Shown here piece by piece: positions 26,367 to 34,589 of a stretch of 64,000 nt of DNA. Position numbers and translations under genes: made by a program. The stretch is from Ralstonia sp. UBA689 (GTDB taxonomy: Bacteria > Pseudomonadota > Gammaproteobacteria > Burkholderiales > Burkholderiaceae): assembly GCF_002298975.1 (NCBI RefSeq), contig NZ_DBMV01000010.1, positions 124,001 through 188,000 on the forward strand, in the 5' to 3' direction. Each line of letters starts with the position of its first letter. The stretch's first letter is position 1. A model generated the notes under the pieces. That model made no database searches and was not told the origin of the DNA. It saw only the letters and a program-made list of their open reading frames with translations.

Positions 26367-27593
26367 TCACTGAGCGGAAGCGGCCTCCCCCGCCGCCACG
26401 GCCGACGCCCACGCCCACTGGAAGTTGTAGCCACCGAGCCAGCCGGTCACGTCGACCACCTCGCCGATGAAGTACAGGCCGGATGCGGCTTGCGCCTCCA
26501 TAGTGGCCGATGAGAGCGCACGCGTATCGACTCCACCACGCGTGACTTCGGCCTTGCGATAGCCCTCGCTGCCGGAAGGCGTCAACTCCCACCGATTGAG
26601 CGCGCCGCCAAGAGCGCGCAGCAGCTTGTCCGGCAGCTCGGCAATCGGCGCGTGCGCGTTGGCGCCATGCGTAGCGCACCACGCCTGCGCAACGCGCTCC
26701 GGCAAGCGCTGCGCCAACACGGTCCCGACTTGCTTGCGCGAGCCGGACTTTTCTTCGCACAGCCACTGCGCGGCATCGGTGTCCGGCAGCAGATCGATGA
26801 TGAGCGGCTGCCCCGAATTCCAGAAGCTGGAGATTTGCAGCACAGCCGGACCGGACAGACCTCGATGCGTCAGCAGCAGATCTTCGCGGAACGTTGTAGC
26901 GCCGCCCCTCTTGCCCTTGCCCGCACCGGACGGCTGTGCAACCGTCACGTCCACCTCCATCGACACCCCGGAAAGCGCCGCAAACGGCGCCCAATGCTCG
27001 GCGCTGAAGGTGAGCGGCACCAGCGCCGGGTGCGTCTCGACAATCTTCATGCCGAACTGCCGCGCAACGCGATACCCGAAATCGGTCGCGCCGATCTTCG
27101 GGATCGACAACCCGCCGGTGGCGATAACCAGCTTATCGGCGACGATCTCGCCAGCGCTGGTGATGAGGCGGTAAGCATCGCCGGCCTTGCCGACCTCGGC
27201 GATCGAGCAGCCGGTGCGCCAGATCACATTGCCCTTCTCGCACTCGGCTTCGAGCATGCGGATGATGTCTTCCGCGCTGTCGTCGCAGAAGAGTTGGCCC
27301 TTGTGCTTCTCGTGATAGGGAATGCGATAGCTGGAAACGAGGTTGATGAAGTCCTGCGCCGTGTACCGCGCCAGCGCAGAGCGGCAGAAGTGCGGGTTGT
27401 TCGACAGGTAGTTGGCCGGCCCTGCGTTGATGTTGGTGAAATTGCAGCGCCCGCCGCCGGAGATGCGAATCTTCTCGGCCAGCTTGGTGGCGTGGTCGAC
27501 CAGCACCACGCGTGCGCCGCGCTGCCCGGCCACGGCCGCGCACATCATCCCGGCCGCGCCCGCGCCGATCACCGCTACATCGCACCGCATCAT
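26367..27593 (-). CDS. NAD(P)/FAD-dependent oxidoreductase, HI0933/YhiN family
   Basis: A 408-residue flavoprotein. The N-terminal dinucleotide-binding motif is VAVIGAGAAGMMCA. KIRISGGGRCNFTN is the family-defining HI0933 signature. The C-terminal part, GGVDTRALSSATMEAQAASG followed by LYFIGEVVDVTGWLGGYNFQ, completes the FAD site. Members (YhiN, BaiN) act on unsaturated or aromatic substrates in some organisms, but most have no known reaction. Divergent from tsaD across about 96 bases. Confidence 0.9.
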   Translation of the reverse strand: MMRCDVAVIGAGAAGMMCAAVAGQRGARVVLVDHATKLAEKIRISGGGRCNFTNINAGPANYLSNNPHFCRSALARYTAQDFINLVSSYRIPYHEKHKGQLFCDDSAEDIIRMLEAECEKGNVIWRTGCSIAEVGKAGDAYRLITSAGEIVADKLVIATGGLSIPKIGATDFGYRVARQFGMKIVETHPALVPLTFSAEHWAPFAALSGVSMEVDVTVAQPSGAGKGKRGGATTFREDLLLTHRGLSGPAVLQISSFWNSGQPLIIDLLPDTDAAQWLCEEKSGSRKQVGTVLAQRLPERVAQAWCATHGANAHAPIAELPDKLLRALGGALNRWELTPSGSEGYRKAEVTRGGVDTRALSSATMEAQAASGLYFIGEVVDVTGWLGGYNFQWAWASAVAAGEAASAQ

Positions 27594-27689
27594 GATGGCT
27601 GCGCCGCCCTATTCTTAAAGAAACCGCGCATTTTAACTTGTGCTATCTTCGGCGGCCTTCCCATTGCTTTTCCTCGCACCCCGCCTGCC

Positions 27690-28733
27690 ATGCTGGTTCT
27701 AGGCATCGAATCCTCCTGTGATGAAACCGGCGTCGCCTTGTATGACACCGAAGCTGGCCTGCGCGCGCATGCGCTTTACTCGCAGATCGCCATGCACCGC
27801 GAATATGGGGGCGTGGTGCCGGAGCTGGCCTCGCGCGACCACATCCGTCGCGTGATTCCGCTGCTGGAAGACGTGCTGACCAAAGCCGGCGCCACGCGCG
27901 CGGACATTGACGCCATCGCCTATACAAAGGGCCCGGGGCTGGCCGGCGCGCTGCTGGTGGGCGCCTCGGTGGCGAATGCGCTGGCGTTTGCGCTGGGCAA
28001 GCCGCTGGTGGGCGTGCATCACCTGGAGGGGCATTTGCTCTCGCCGCTGCTGGAGGCGGAGCGACCAGAGTTTCCGTTCCTGGCGCTGCTGGTATCGGGC
28101 GGGCACACGCAACTCATGCGCGTCGATGCCGTCGGCCAATACACGCTACTTGGTGAAACACTCGACGACGCGGCCGGCGAGGCCTTCGACAAGACCGCCA
28201 AGCTGCTCGGCCTCAGCTATCCGGGCGGCCCGGCCGTTTCGCGTCTAGCGGAATTCGGCAACCCCGGCGTGTTTGACCTGCCCCGGCCGATGCTGCATTC
28301 GGGCAACTTCGATTTCTCGTTCGCCGGCCTGAAAACCGCTGTGCTCACACAGGTGCGCAAGCTCAATCTGACCGACAGCGAAACCTGCTACCAGCCGCGC
28401 GCTGATCTCGCGCGCGCGTTTGTCGACGCCATCGTCGAAGTGCTCGTCAAGAAGACTCTGCGCGCCGCACGCGAGCATGGCCTCAAGCGCATCGTCGTCG
28501 CCGGGGGTGTGGGCGCCAACCGCCAGTTGCGCGATAGCCTGAACGCCGAGGGCAAAAAGCGCGGCCTGCGCGTCTATTACCCCGACCTGCAGTTCTGCAC
28601 CGACAACGGCGCGATGATCGCCTTTGCCGGCGCGATGCGGCTGCAGGCAGACCCCACCCAAGTGCAGGACGGCTACGGCTACGGCGTTACGCCACGCTGG
28701 GACCTCGAGGACATTCGTATCCAGCAAGCATGA
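27690..28733 (+). CDS. tsaD: tRNA N6-adenosine threonylcarbamoyltransferase
   Basis: A 347-residue ASKHA-fold enzyme that transfers threonylcarbamoyl to A37 of ANN-decoding tRNAs, working with TsaB and TsaE. It begins MLVLGIESSCDETGVALYD, with the conserved SSCDE. The metal-binding HLEGH histidines are in VGVHHLEGHLLSPLL, followed by LLVSGGHTQLM, and the C-terminal ATP-site motif is VVAGGVGANRQLR. Start is the ATG at 27690. Length is typical. It ends at a bidirectional terminator shared with folE2. Confidence 0.96.
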   Translation: MLVLGIESSCDETGVALYDTEAGLRAHALYSQIAMHREYGGVVPELASRDHIRRVIPLLEDVLTKAGATRADIDAIAYTKGPGLAGALLVGASVANALAFALGKPLVGVHHLEGHLLSPLLEAERPEFPFLALLVSGGHTQLMRVDAVGQYTLLGETLDDAAGEAFDKTAKLLGLSYPGGPAVSRLAEFGNPGVFDLPRPMLHSGNFDFSFAGLKTAVLTQVRKLNLTDSETCYQPRADLARAFVDAIVEVLVKKTLRAAREHGLKRIVVAGGVGANRQLRDSLNAEGKKRGLRVYYPDLQFCTDNGAMIAFAGAMRLQADPTQVQDGYGYGVTPRWDLEDIRIQQA

Positions 28734-28765
28734 AAAAAGCCGCTCAGTTGAGCGGCTTTTTCTTT
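28734..28765. terminator. Bidirectional terminator between tsaD and folE2
   Basis: AAAAAGCCGCTC and GAGCGGCTTTTT form a stem of about 12 bp (28734-28745 with 28750-28761), with T-rich flanks in both directions. It serves both convergent genes. Confidence 0.9.
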
Positions 28766-28779
28766 GGGCACGGCGTCGA

Positions 28780-29586
28780 TTACTTGTCGGTGCGCTTGTC
28801 GCGCTCGATCAGCGCATAGGCGCTGTGGTTGTGGATCGACTCAAAATTCTCGGCTTCCAGCGTGTAGGCGACGATGCGGTCGTCCTGGTTCAGGCGCATG
28901 GCGATGTCGCGCACCAGGTCTTCCACGAACTTCGGGTTTTCGTATGCGCGCTCAGTGACGAACTTCTCGTCCGGGCGCTTGAGCAGGCCCCACAACTCGC
29001 ACGACGCTTCTTCTTCGGCCATGCGAATGAGCGATTCAACCGGCGTATCGGCCGCCAACTCGGCGTCGATGGTGATGTGCGAGCGCTGGTTGTGCGCGCC
29101 GTACTGCGAAATCTTCTTCGAGCACGGGCACAGGCTCGTCACAGGCACCAGCGCCTTGACGCGCACCTTGGTGTGGCCGTTACGCACTTCGCCGATCATC
29201 GTCACTTCATAGTCCATCAGCGACTGCACGCCCGACACCGGCGCCGTCTTGCTGACGAAATACGGGAAGTGGACTTCGATGCGGCCGGCATTGGCTTCGA
29301 GCTTTTCCAGCATCTTTTCCAGCAGGAGCTGGAATTGCGCCAGGTTCAGCGGCTCGCGCTCTTCTTCGAGCAGCGCGACGAAGCGCGACATGTGCGTGCC
29401 CTTCTGGTCGGCGGGCAGGTGCACGTCCAGGTTGTACGTGCCGACGGTGTTCTGCACGCCCAATGGGGTCAGCAGCGACATCGGGTAACGCACGCCACGC
29501 ACGCCAACACGCTGAATGGGAATCTGGCGGGTATCGTGGCTGGACTGCACATCCGGCATCGCGAAAGCCGGGTTCATATCGTTCAT
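28780..29586 (-). CDS. folE2: GTP cyclohydrolase FolE2 (type IB)
   Basis: A 268-residue GCYH-IB enzyme that converts GTP to 7,8-dihydroneopterin triphosphate for folate and queuosine synthesis. It belongs to the tunnelling fold but is unrelated in sequence to FolE1 and less dependent on zinc. The signature GVRYP region, VPVTSLCPCSKKISQYGAHN with the catalytic cysteine, and the C-terminal ENFESIHNHSAYA metal-site segment are present. Start is the ATG at 29586 with AAAGGAA upstream. It is 243 bases downstream of dxs on the same strand; that gap is long enough for a separate promoter. Confidence 0.95.
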   Translation of the reverse strand: MNDMNPAFAMPDVQSSHDTRQIPIQRVGVRGVRYPMSLLTPLGVQNTVGTYNLDVHLPADQKGTHMSRFVALLEEEREPLNLAQFQLLLEKMLEKLEANAGRIEVHFPYFVSKTAPVSGVQSLMDYEVTMIGEVRNGHTKVRVKALVPVTSLCPCSKKISQYGAHNQRSHITIDAELAADTPVESLIRMAEEEASCELWGLLKRPDEKFVTERAYENPKFVEDLVRDIAMRLNQDDRIVAYTLEAENFESIHNHSAYALIERDKRTDK

Positions 29587-29829
29587 GATCGGTTTCCTTT
29601 ACGGTCGCCCGGCCATCGCAGTCGGCCGGTACGCAACGAGTGTGAAACCGCGGAATCGGATTGAAGACGATCACTCCTCAAGTGATCCAATCGACCCATC
29701 CCGCGACTGCGCACACAATTCACAAATTGGACTGGCGGAGTGTAAGGGAAATTTCCCACCTCTGCAGTCAACTACTCAAACCCGCAAACGCAATACGGGT
29801 GATTGGGTCTGCCTATCAGCGCAGGTGAT
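29587..29829. promoter_or_regulatory. folE2 upstream region with inverted repeats
   Basis: This 243-base spacer between dxs and folE2 has no gene. It contains the perfect palindrome GGGAAATTTCCC (29746-29757) and a hairpin GATCACT-CCTCA-AGTGATC (29669-29687). These could be operator and leader elements for folE2. No zinc-responsive Zur box of the usual type is recognisable. Confidence 0.5.
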
Positions 29830-31740
29830 TTAAGCGACGCGCGGCACGACTGCCCGCGGCTGCACGGCAAACCGCTCGCGAATCGAAGCGAGGATGCCGT
29901 CGGCGCTCAGCCCGCATTGCGCCAGCAGCACGGCATGGTCGCCGTGATCGATAAAGCGATCGGGCAGCCCCAGTTGCAGCACAGGCGTGGCCACGCCTGC
30001 GGCGGCCAGCGCTTCCAGGCAGGCGCTGCCGGCACCACCCATCACACAGCCCTCTTCCACGGTGACCACGTAGTCGTGCGTGCGCGCCATATCCAGCACG
30101 CAGGCCACGTCCAGCGGCTTGACGAAGCGCATATTGACCACGCTTGCATCCAGGCGCTCGGCGGCCGCCAGGGCTGGCGCGACCATCGAGCCAAACGCCA
30201 GGATCGCGACGCGCTGGCCCGCCGGGGCCGTCGATGTGCGACGCACTTCGGCCTTGCCCAGCGGCAGCGGCTCCAGCGTCGGCTGCACCGCCACGCCCGT
30301 GCCGGCACCGCGCGGATAGCGTACCGCCGTCGGGCAATCCTGCGAGAAAGCCGTGCTCAGAAGCTGGCGACATTCATTCTCGTCGGCTGGCGTCATCACC
30401 ATCATGTTGGGGATGCAGCGCAGGTAGGCAATGTCGTACGCACCCGCGTGCGTGGCACCGTCCGCGCCGACCAGGCCCGCGCGGTCCAGCGCAAACACCA
30501 CCGGCAGGTTCTGCAGCGCCACATCGTGGATCAACTGGTCGTAACCGCGCTGCAGAAACGTCGAATAGATGGCAACGACAGGCTTCAACCCCTCGCACGC
30601 CAGGCCACCAGCAAAGGTGACAGCGTGCTGCTCGGCAATGCCGACGTCGTAATAGCGATCGGGGAAGCGTTGCTCGAACTCCACCATGCCCGAGCCCTCG
30701 CGCATGGCGGGCGTGATGCCGACCAGGCGCTTGTCGGCGGCAGCCATGTCGCACAGCCATTGGCCGAAGACCTGCGTGTACGTCACCTTGGCCGGGCGCG
30801 CGGCGGGCTTGATGCCCTCCTGCGGATTGAACTTGCCGGGGCCGTGATAAAGGATCGGGTCGGCCTCGGCCAACTTGTAGCCCTGGCCCTTCTTGGTGAC
30901 CACGTGCAAGAACTGCGGCCCGCCGCCTTCCAGAGCGCGCTGGCGGATGTTCTGCAACGTTGGCACAAGCGATTCGAGATCGTGTCCGTCGATCGGCCCG
31001 ATGTAGTTGAAGCCGAATTCCTCAAACATCGTGGCGGGCACGAGCATGCCCTTGGCGTGCTCTTCGAAGCGTTTGGCGAACTCCAGCACCGGCGGCGCCA
31101 CCGACAACAGTTTCTCCACCCCCTTCTTGGTCGCCGCATAGAACTGGCCGCTCATCAGACGCGCCAGATAGCGGTTAAGCGCACCCACCGGCGGCGAGAT
31201 CGACATGTCGTTGTCGTTGAGCACAACGACCAGCGGCAAGTCCTTGTAGACGCCCGCATTGTTCATGGCCTCGAAGGCCATGCCGGCGCTCATTGCGCCG
31301 TCGCCGATCACGGCGATGGCAACGCGGTTCTCTCCGTTGGTCTTGGCGCCCAGGGCCATGCCCAGCGCTGCGGAAATCGAGGTGGACGAGTGCGCCGTGC
31401 CAAAGGTGTCGTATGGGCTCTCGCTGCGGCGCGGGAAGCCGGAAATGCCGCCCAACTGCCGCAGCGTCGGCATCTGCTCGCGACGGCCGGTGAGAATCTT
31501 GTGCGGATAGCTCTGGTGGCCGACATCCCACACGATGCGATCTTCCGGCGTGTTGAAGACGTAGTGCAGCGCGATGGTCAGTTCCACCGTGCCCAGGTTA
31601 GACGACAGGTGACCGCCCGTCTGCGAGACGGAATCGAGCACGAAGGCGCGCAGCTCGTCGGCCAGGGGCCCGAGCTGGCGGCGGTCCAGTCGGCGCAGGT
31701 CGGCCGGATCGTCGATGGTGTTGAGAAGTTCGTACGTCAT
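29830..31740 (-). CDS. dxs: 1-deoxy-D-xylulose-5-phosphate synthase
   Basis: A 636-residue TPP enzyme that condenses pyruvate and glyceraldehyde 3-phosphate, the entry step of the MEP isoprenoid pathway. HLSSNLGTVELTIALHYVF and VIGDGAMSAGMAFEAMNNAG (TPP/Mg site) mark the N-terminal domain. The transketolase-like middle domain has FALDRAGLVGADGATHAG, and the C-terminal domain ends near LPDRFIDHGDHAVLLAQCGL. Full length. Transcribed downstream of xseB-ispA with 57 bases between ispA and dxs, so probably one operon. Confidence 0.97.
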   Translation of the reverse strand: MTYELLNTIDDPADLRRLDRRQLGPLADELRAFVLDSVSQTGGHLSSNLGTVELTIALHYVFNTPEDRIVWDVGHQSYPHKILTGRREQMPTLRQLGGISGFPRRSESPYDTFGTAHSSTSISAALGMALGAKTNGENRVAIAVIGDGAMSAGMAFEAMNNAGVYKDLPLVVVLNDNDMSISPPVGALNRYLARLMSGQFYAATKKGVEKLLSVAPPVLEFAKRFEEHAKGMLVPATMFEEFGFNYIGPIDGHDLESLVPTLQNIRQRALEGGGPQFLHVVTKKGQGYKLAEADPILYHGPGKFNPQEGIKPAARPAKVTYTQVFGQWLCDMAAADKRLVGITPAMREGSGMVEFEQRFPDRYYDVGIAEQHAVTFAGGLACEGLKPVVAIYSTFLQRGYDQLIHDVALQNLPVVFALDRAGLVGADGATHAGAYDIAYLRCIPNMMVMTPADENECRQLLSTAFSQDCPTAVRYPRGAGTGVAVQPTLEPLPLGKAEVRRTSTAPAGQRVAILAFGSMVAPALAAAERLDASVVNMRFVKPLDVACVLDMARTHDYVVTVEEGCVMGGAGSACLEALAAAGVATPVLQLGLPDRFIDHGDHAVLLAQCGLSADGILASIRERFAVQPRAVVPRVA

Positions 31741-31797
31741 GTGGGACCGCCGCTCAGGGCGTTTGGGCGAAGGGTTCTAACCCTGTCGCAATGTTGT

Positions 31798-32697
31798 TCA
31801 GTGGCCACGTCGCACGATCAGGTCGGCCATCTCGGCCAGCCGGAGGGTGCGCGCTTCGCCCAGTTCGCGGGCCAGTTGTGCCACGGCCGCACCCGCTGCA
31901 GCGTGCAACTCATCGGCCAGCGCCCGTGCCCGATCCAGCCCGAGGATGGACACGTAAGTCGGCTTGTCGTTGGCCTCGTCCTTGCCAGCAGTCTTGCCCA
32001 GCGTGGCGGTATCGGCTGTCACGTCGAGGATGTCGTCGACCACCTGGAACGCCAGGCCGACGGCACGCGCGTAAGCATCCACCTGCTCCAGCGCGGCGGC
32101 ATTCACTCCGGCGCACAGCGCCCCCATGCGCAGGCTTGCGCGCAGCAGCGCGCCAGTCTTCATGCGATGCATCGCCTCCAGAGCATCTTGCGACAGAGCA
32201 ATGCCCACGCTTTGCAGATCGATCGCCTGACCACCGGCCATGCCGAGCGAGCCGGACGCTCGCGCCAATTCACTCACCAACACTGCACGCGTCGCCGGAC
32301 TGACCGCATCCAGTTCGGCCAGCACAATGAACGCCTGCGTCTGCAGCGCGTCACCCACCAGCAGGGCCGTCGCTTCATCATAGGCGCGATGCACAGTCGG
32401 GCGGCCGCGGCGCAGGTCGTCGTCGTCCATGCATGGCATGTCGTCATGAACCAGCGAATAGGCATGGATCATTTCCACCGCGCAGCTCACGCCGTCGAGT
32501 GCCTCGGGCGATGCCTCACCCAGCGCACCGGCAGCATGCGCCAGCAGCGGGCGCACGCGCTTGCCGGCGCCCAGCGTGGCGTAGCGCATGGCGGCATGCA
32601 GACGTTGCGGCGCCGCGGTTTCGGCCGGCAAGGCGCTTTCCAGCGCGTTTTCCGTCCGCGCGACCACAGACGCCATCCATTGGGCGAAATCACTCAT
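31798..32697 (-). CDS. ispA: Farnesyl diphosphate synthase / polyprenyl synthetase
   Basis: A 299-residue trans-prenyltransferase extending dimethylallyl and geranyl diphosphate to farnesyl diphosphate. First Asp-rich motif LVHDDMPCMDDDDLRRG and second motif FQVVDDILDVTAD are complete. The start ATG at 32697 overlaps the xseB stop by four bases (ATGA), which fixes the start and indicates translational coupling. Two residues before the first DDxxD favour the short-chain (C15) product, but that is inferred from family rules. Confidence 0.95.
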   Translation of the reverse strand: MSDFAQWMASVVARTENALESALPAETAAPQRLHAAMRYATLGAGKRVRPLLAHAAGALGEASPEALDGVSCAVEMIHAYSLVHDDMPCMDDDDLRRGRPTVHRAYDEATALLVGDALQTQAFIVLAELDAVSPATRAVLVSELARASGSLGMAGGQAIDLQSVGIALSQDALEAMHRMKTGALLRASLRMGALCAGVNAAALEQVDAYARAVGLAFQVVDDILDVTADTATLGKTAGKDEANDKPTYVSILGLDRARALADELHAAAGAAVAQLARELGEARTLRLAEMADLIVRRGH

Positions 32698-32981
32698 GCG
32701 TCGCCCTGCTCGTTCGCGTTGCTGTCGTCGCCGAACGGCTTCAGGGCATCGCCGTCCAGCACGCGCACCTGCTGCTCGACACGCTCCAGCACCTGCTGGC
32801 AATACTTGACCAGTTCGGCCCCGCGGCGATACGCCGCAAGCGAGGCCTCCAGTGGCAATTCGCCGGATTCCATGCTTGCAACGAGGGTTTCGAGTTCGGC
32901 CATGGCCGCTTCATACGAAGCCGGCGTGGCGGATTGGGAGGCGGGTGCGTCGCTCGAAGCAACGCCTGGGGCACGGGGCAT
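32694..32981 (-). CDS. xseB: Exodeoxyribonuclease VII small subunit
   Basis: A 95-residue helical subunit that binds XseA to form the single-strand exonuclease VII. The conserved core SYEAAMAELETLVASMESGE, followed by LPLEASLAAYRRGAELVKYC, is present. The N-terminus has an Ala/Ser/Pro-rich extension of about 20 residues and the C-terminus is acidic. First gene of xseB-ispA-dxs; no promoter hexamers stand out upstream. Confidence 0.93.
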   Translation of the reverse strand: MPRAPGVASSDAPASQSATPASYEAAMAELETLVASMESGELPLEASLAAYRRGAELVKYCQQVLERVEQQVRVLDGDALKPFGDDSNANEQGDA

Positions 32982-33142
32982 GCCGATTGCGAATCAGAAA
33001 AGGAGAATCCGACATTTTACGGCAATTCCGCGTGCGTTCTGCGCACATGACACGGGGTCATTGACGGTAGCTCAGGGCGGCCCGGGGCGGCCATTCTGGT
33101 GATGATGAACGGCTGACGATGGCCGGCCCGCTCGCCGAAAGA
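32982..33142. other. Intergenic region upstream of xseB
   Basis: About 160 bases without a supported gene. It must carry the promoter of xseB-ispA-dxs on the minus strand. No strong hexamers or repeats are evident. Confidence 0.45.
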
Positions 33143-33174
33143 CGACAAAAATCAGGGGCTTATCAATGCCCCTG
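33143..33174 (-). terminator. Minus-strand intrinsic terminator or hairpin
   Basis: CAGGGGC (33153-33159) and GCCCCTG (33168-33174) form a perfect 7-bp stem with an 8-base loop. On the minus strand it is followed by ATTTTTG, as in an intrinsic terminator, yet no gene ends here on that strand. On the plus strand it sits directly before a TACAAT hexamer. It may end a non-coding transcript. Confidence 0.5.
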
Positions 33175-33183
33175 GGGTACAAT

Positions 33184-33345
33184 CCCGCCTTCCTCCAAAG
33201 GCCGGACCGGCGCACGCCGCTCCGCATGGCGGTTGGGTCTGCTGACCCATGAAACGTATGGCGCTGGCCCAAGCGGGGGCCAGCGGGCGCTCATTTCATA
33301 GATCAACAGACCCTGGGCCACCAGTCGATGGCGTTCTTCTTTCCC
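33184..33345 (+). ncRNA. Candidate structured RNA (6S-like architecture), unproven
   Basis: A non-coding segment with a long rod-like fold made of nested pairs: GGGTCTG (33235-33241) with CAGACCC (33308-33314), inside it ATGAAA with TTTCAT, and inside that GCTGGCCC with GGGCCAGC capping an AAGCG loop. Outside, ACGCC (near 33214) can pair with GGCGT (near 33330). A TACAAT hexamer at 33178-33183 could start it. A rod with a terminal hairpin, and the GCTCCGC...GGTTGG segment, recall 6S RNA. Strand is uncertain because a terminator-like hairpin faces the other way. It could instead be a 5' leader of the Rieske gene. Confidence 0.3.
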
Positions 33346-33412
33346 ATATCCATATCGATTTTTTCGATGGTTGGGTTGTTCACTGCTTTCACCGTTATTG
33401 GGAGTGGGGATA

Positions 33413-34516
33413 ATGTCCAATCTCAGCACCGCACTGAACTTGGTGCCGTCTGAAACCCAGTTGCCCGTCTCTGCCTACTTCGACGAGGCGCTGTATCAAA
33501 CTGAAATCGAACGTCTGTTCAAACATGGCCCCGGCTACGTGGGCCATGAGCTGATGGTCCCGGAAGTTGGCGACTATCACACGCTTGCCGCCGAGGCCGA
33601 GGGCCGCGTGCTGGTGCGCAATCCGAACGGCGTCGAACTGCTTTCCAACGTGTGCCGGCATCGCCAGGCGATCATGCTCAATGGGCGAGGCAATGCCCAG
33701 AACATCGTCTGCCCGCTGCATCGCTGGACGTACGACCTCAAGGGCGACCTGCTAGGCGCGCCGCACTTCGAGCAGCAACCGTGCGTGCACCTGTCGCGCT
33801 CGCCGCTGCAGAACTGGAACGGCCTGCTGTTCGAGGGCAAACGTGACGTGCGCAACGACCTCGCCCGCCTGGGCGTGGCCCGTGATCTCGACTTCTCTGG
33901 CTACATGCTCGACCACGTCGAGGTGCACGACTGCAACTACAACTGGAAGACCTTCATCGAGGTCTATCTGGAGGACTACCACGTTGTGCCCTTCCACCCC
34001 GGTCTCGGCCAGTTCGTCTCGTGCGACGACCTGGAATGGGAATTCGGCGAGTGGCACAGCGTGCAGACGGTCGGCATCCACGCAGGTTTGCGCAAACCGG
34101 GCTCGCCCACGTACCAGAAGTGGCACGACGCCGTGCTGCGCTTCAACAACGGCGAGATGCCCAAGTACGGCGCGGTGTGGCTGACGTACTACCCGAACGT
34201 GATGGTCGAGTGGTACCCGAACGTGCTGGTGATCTCGACGCTGCATCCGCTGGGGCCGACCAAGACACGCAATGTGGTCGAGTTCTATTACCCAGAAGAG
34301 ATCGTCCTGTTCGAGCGCGAGTTCGTCGAAGCCGAGCGCGCCGCCTACATGGAAACCTGTATCGAGGACGATGAGATTGCCGAGCGCATGGATGCCGGCC
34401 GCCTGGCGCTGATGAAGCGCGGCATAAGCGAGGTCGGCCCTTACCAGTCGCCCATGGAAGACGGCATGCAGCACTTCCACGAGTGGTATCGACGCGTCAT
34501 GGATTACCGACCGTAG
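33413..34516 (+). CDS. Rieske-type aromatic ring-hydroxylating oxygenase alpha subunit
   Basis: A 367-residue Rieske non-heme iron oxygenase component. The Rieske [2Fe-2S] site is VCRHRQAIML (C-x-H) and VCPLHRWTYDL (C-x2-H). The mononuclear iron site follows in NWKTFIEVYLEDYHVVPFHP, with two histidines and a later acidic residue. Start at the ATG at 33413, preceded by GGAGTGGGGA; an in-frame codon 14 positions upstream is less likely. No ferredoxin, reductase or beta-subunit gene is nearby, so its redox partner and substrate are unknown. It ends at a strong terminator. Confidence 0.88.
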   Translation: MSNLSTALNLVPSETQLPVSAYFDEALYQTEIERLFKHGPGYVGHELMVPEVGDYHTLAAEAEGRVLVRNPNGVELLSNVCRHRQAIMLNGRGNAQNIVCPLHRWTYDLKGDLLGAPHFEQQPCVHLSRSPLQNWNGLLFEGKRDVRNDLARLGVARDLDFSGYMLDHVEVHDCNYNWKTFIEVYLEDYHVVPFHPGLGQFVSCDDLEWEFGEWHSVQTVGIHAGLRKPGSPTYQKWHDAVLRFNNGEMPKYGAVWLTYYPNVMVEWYPNVLVISTLHPLGPTKTRNVVEFYYPEEIVLFEREFVEAERAAYMETCIEDDEIAERMDAGRLALMKRGISEVGPYQSPMEDGMQHFHEWYRRVMDYRP

Positions 34517-34545
34517 GCATCCGCCGCCTTCCGCGTCACAATACG

Positions 34546-34579
34546 AACGGTGCAGCCATGTGGCCTGCACCGTTTTTTT
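34546..34579 (+). terminator. Intrinsic terminator of the Rieske gene
   Basis: AACGGTGCAG (34546-34555) and CTGCACCGTT (34565-34574) form a 10-bp stem followed by seven T residues. It ends only about 10 bases before the predicted start of the DMT transporter. Confidence 0.92.
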
Positions 34580-34589
34580 CGTCTTGCCC

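Noticed and set aside
29803..33102. A 1099-codon plus-strand frame opposite dxs-ispA-xseB
   Set aside because: Composition (His/Arg/Gln-rich) is the mirror of well-conserved minus-strand genes; no ribosome-binding site or motif.
33163..33429. An 88-codon minus-strand frame across the structured region
   Set aside because: It is explained by the inverted-repeat structure and has no ribosome-binding site or similarity.
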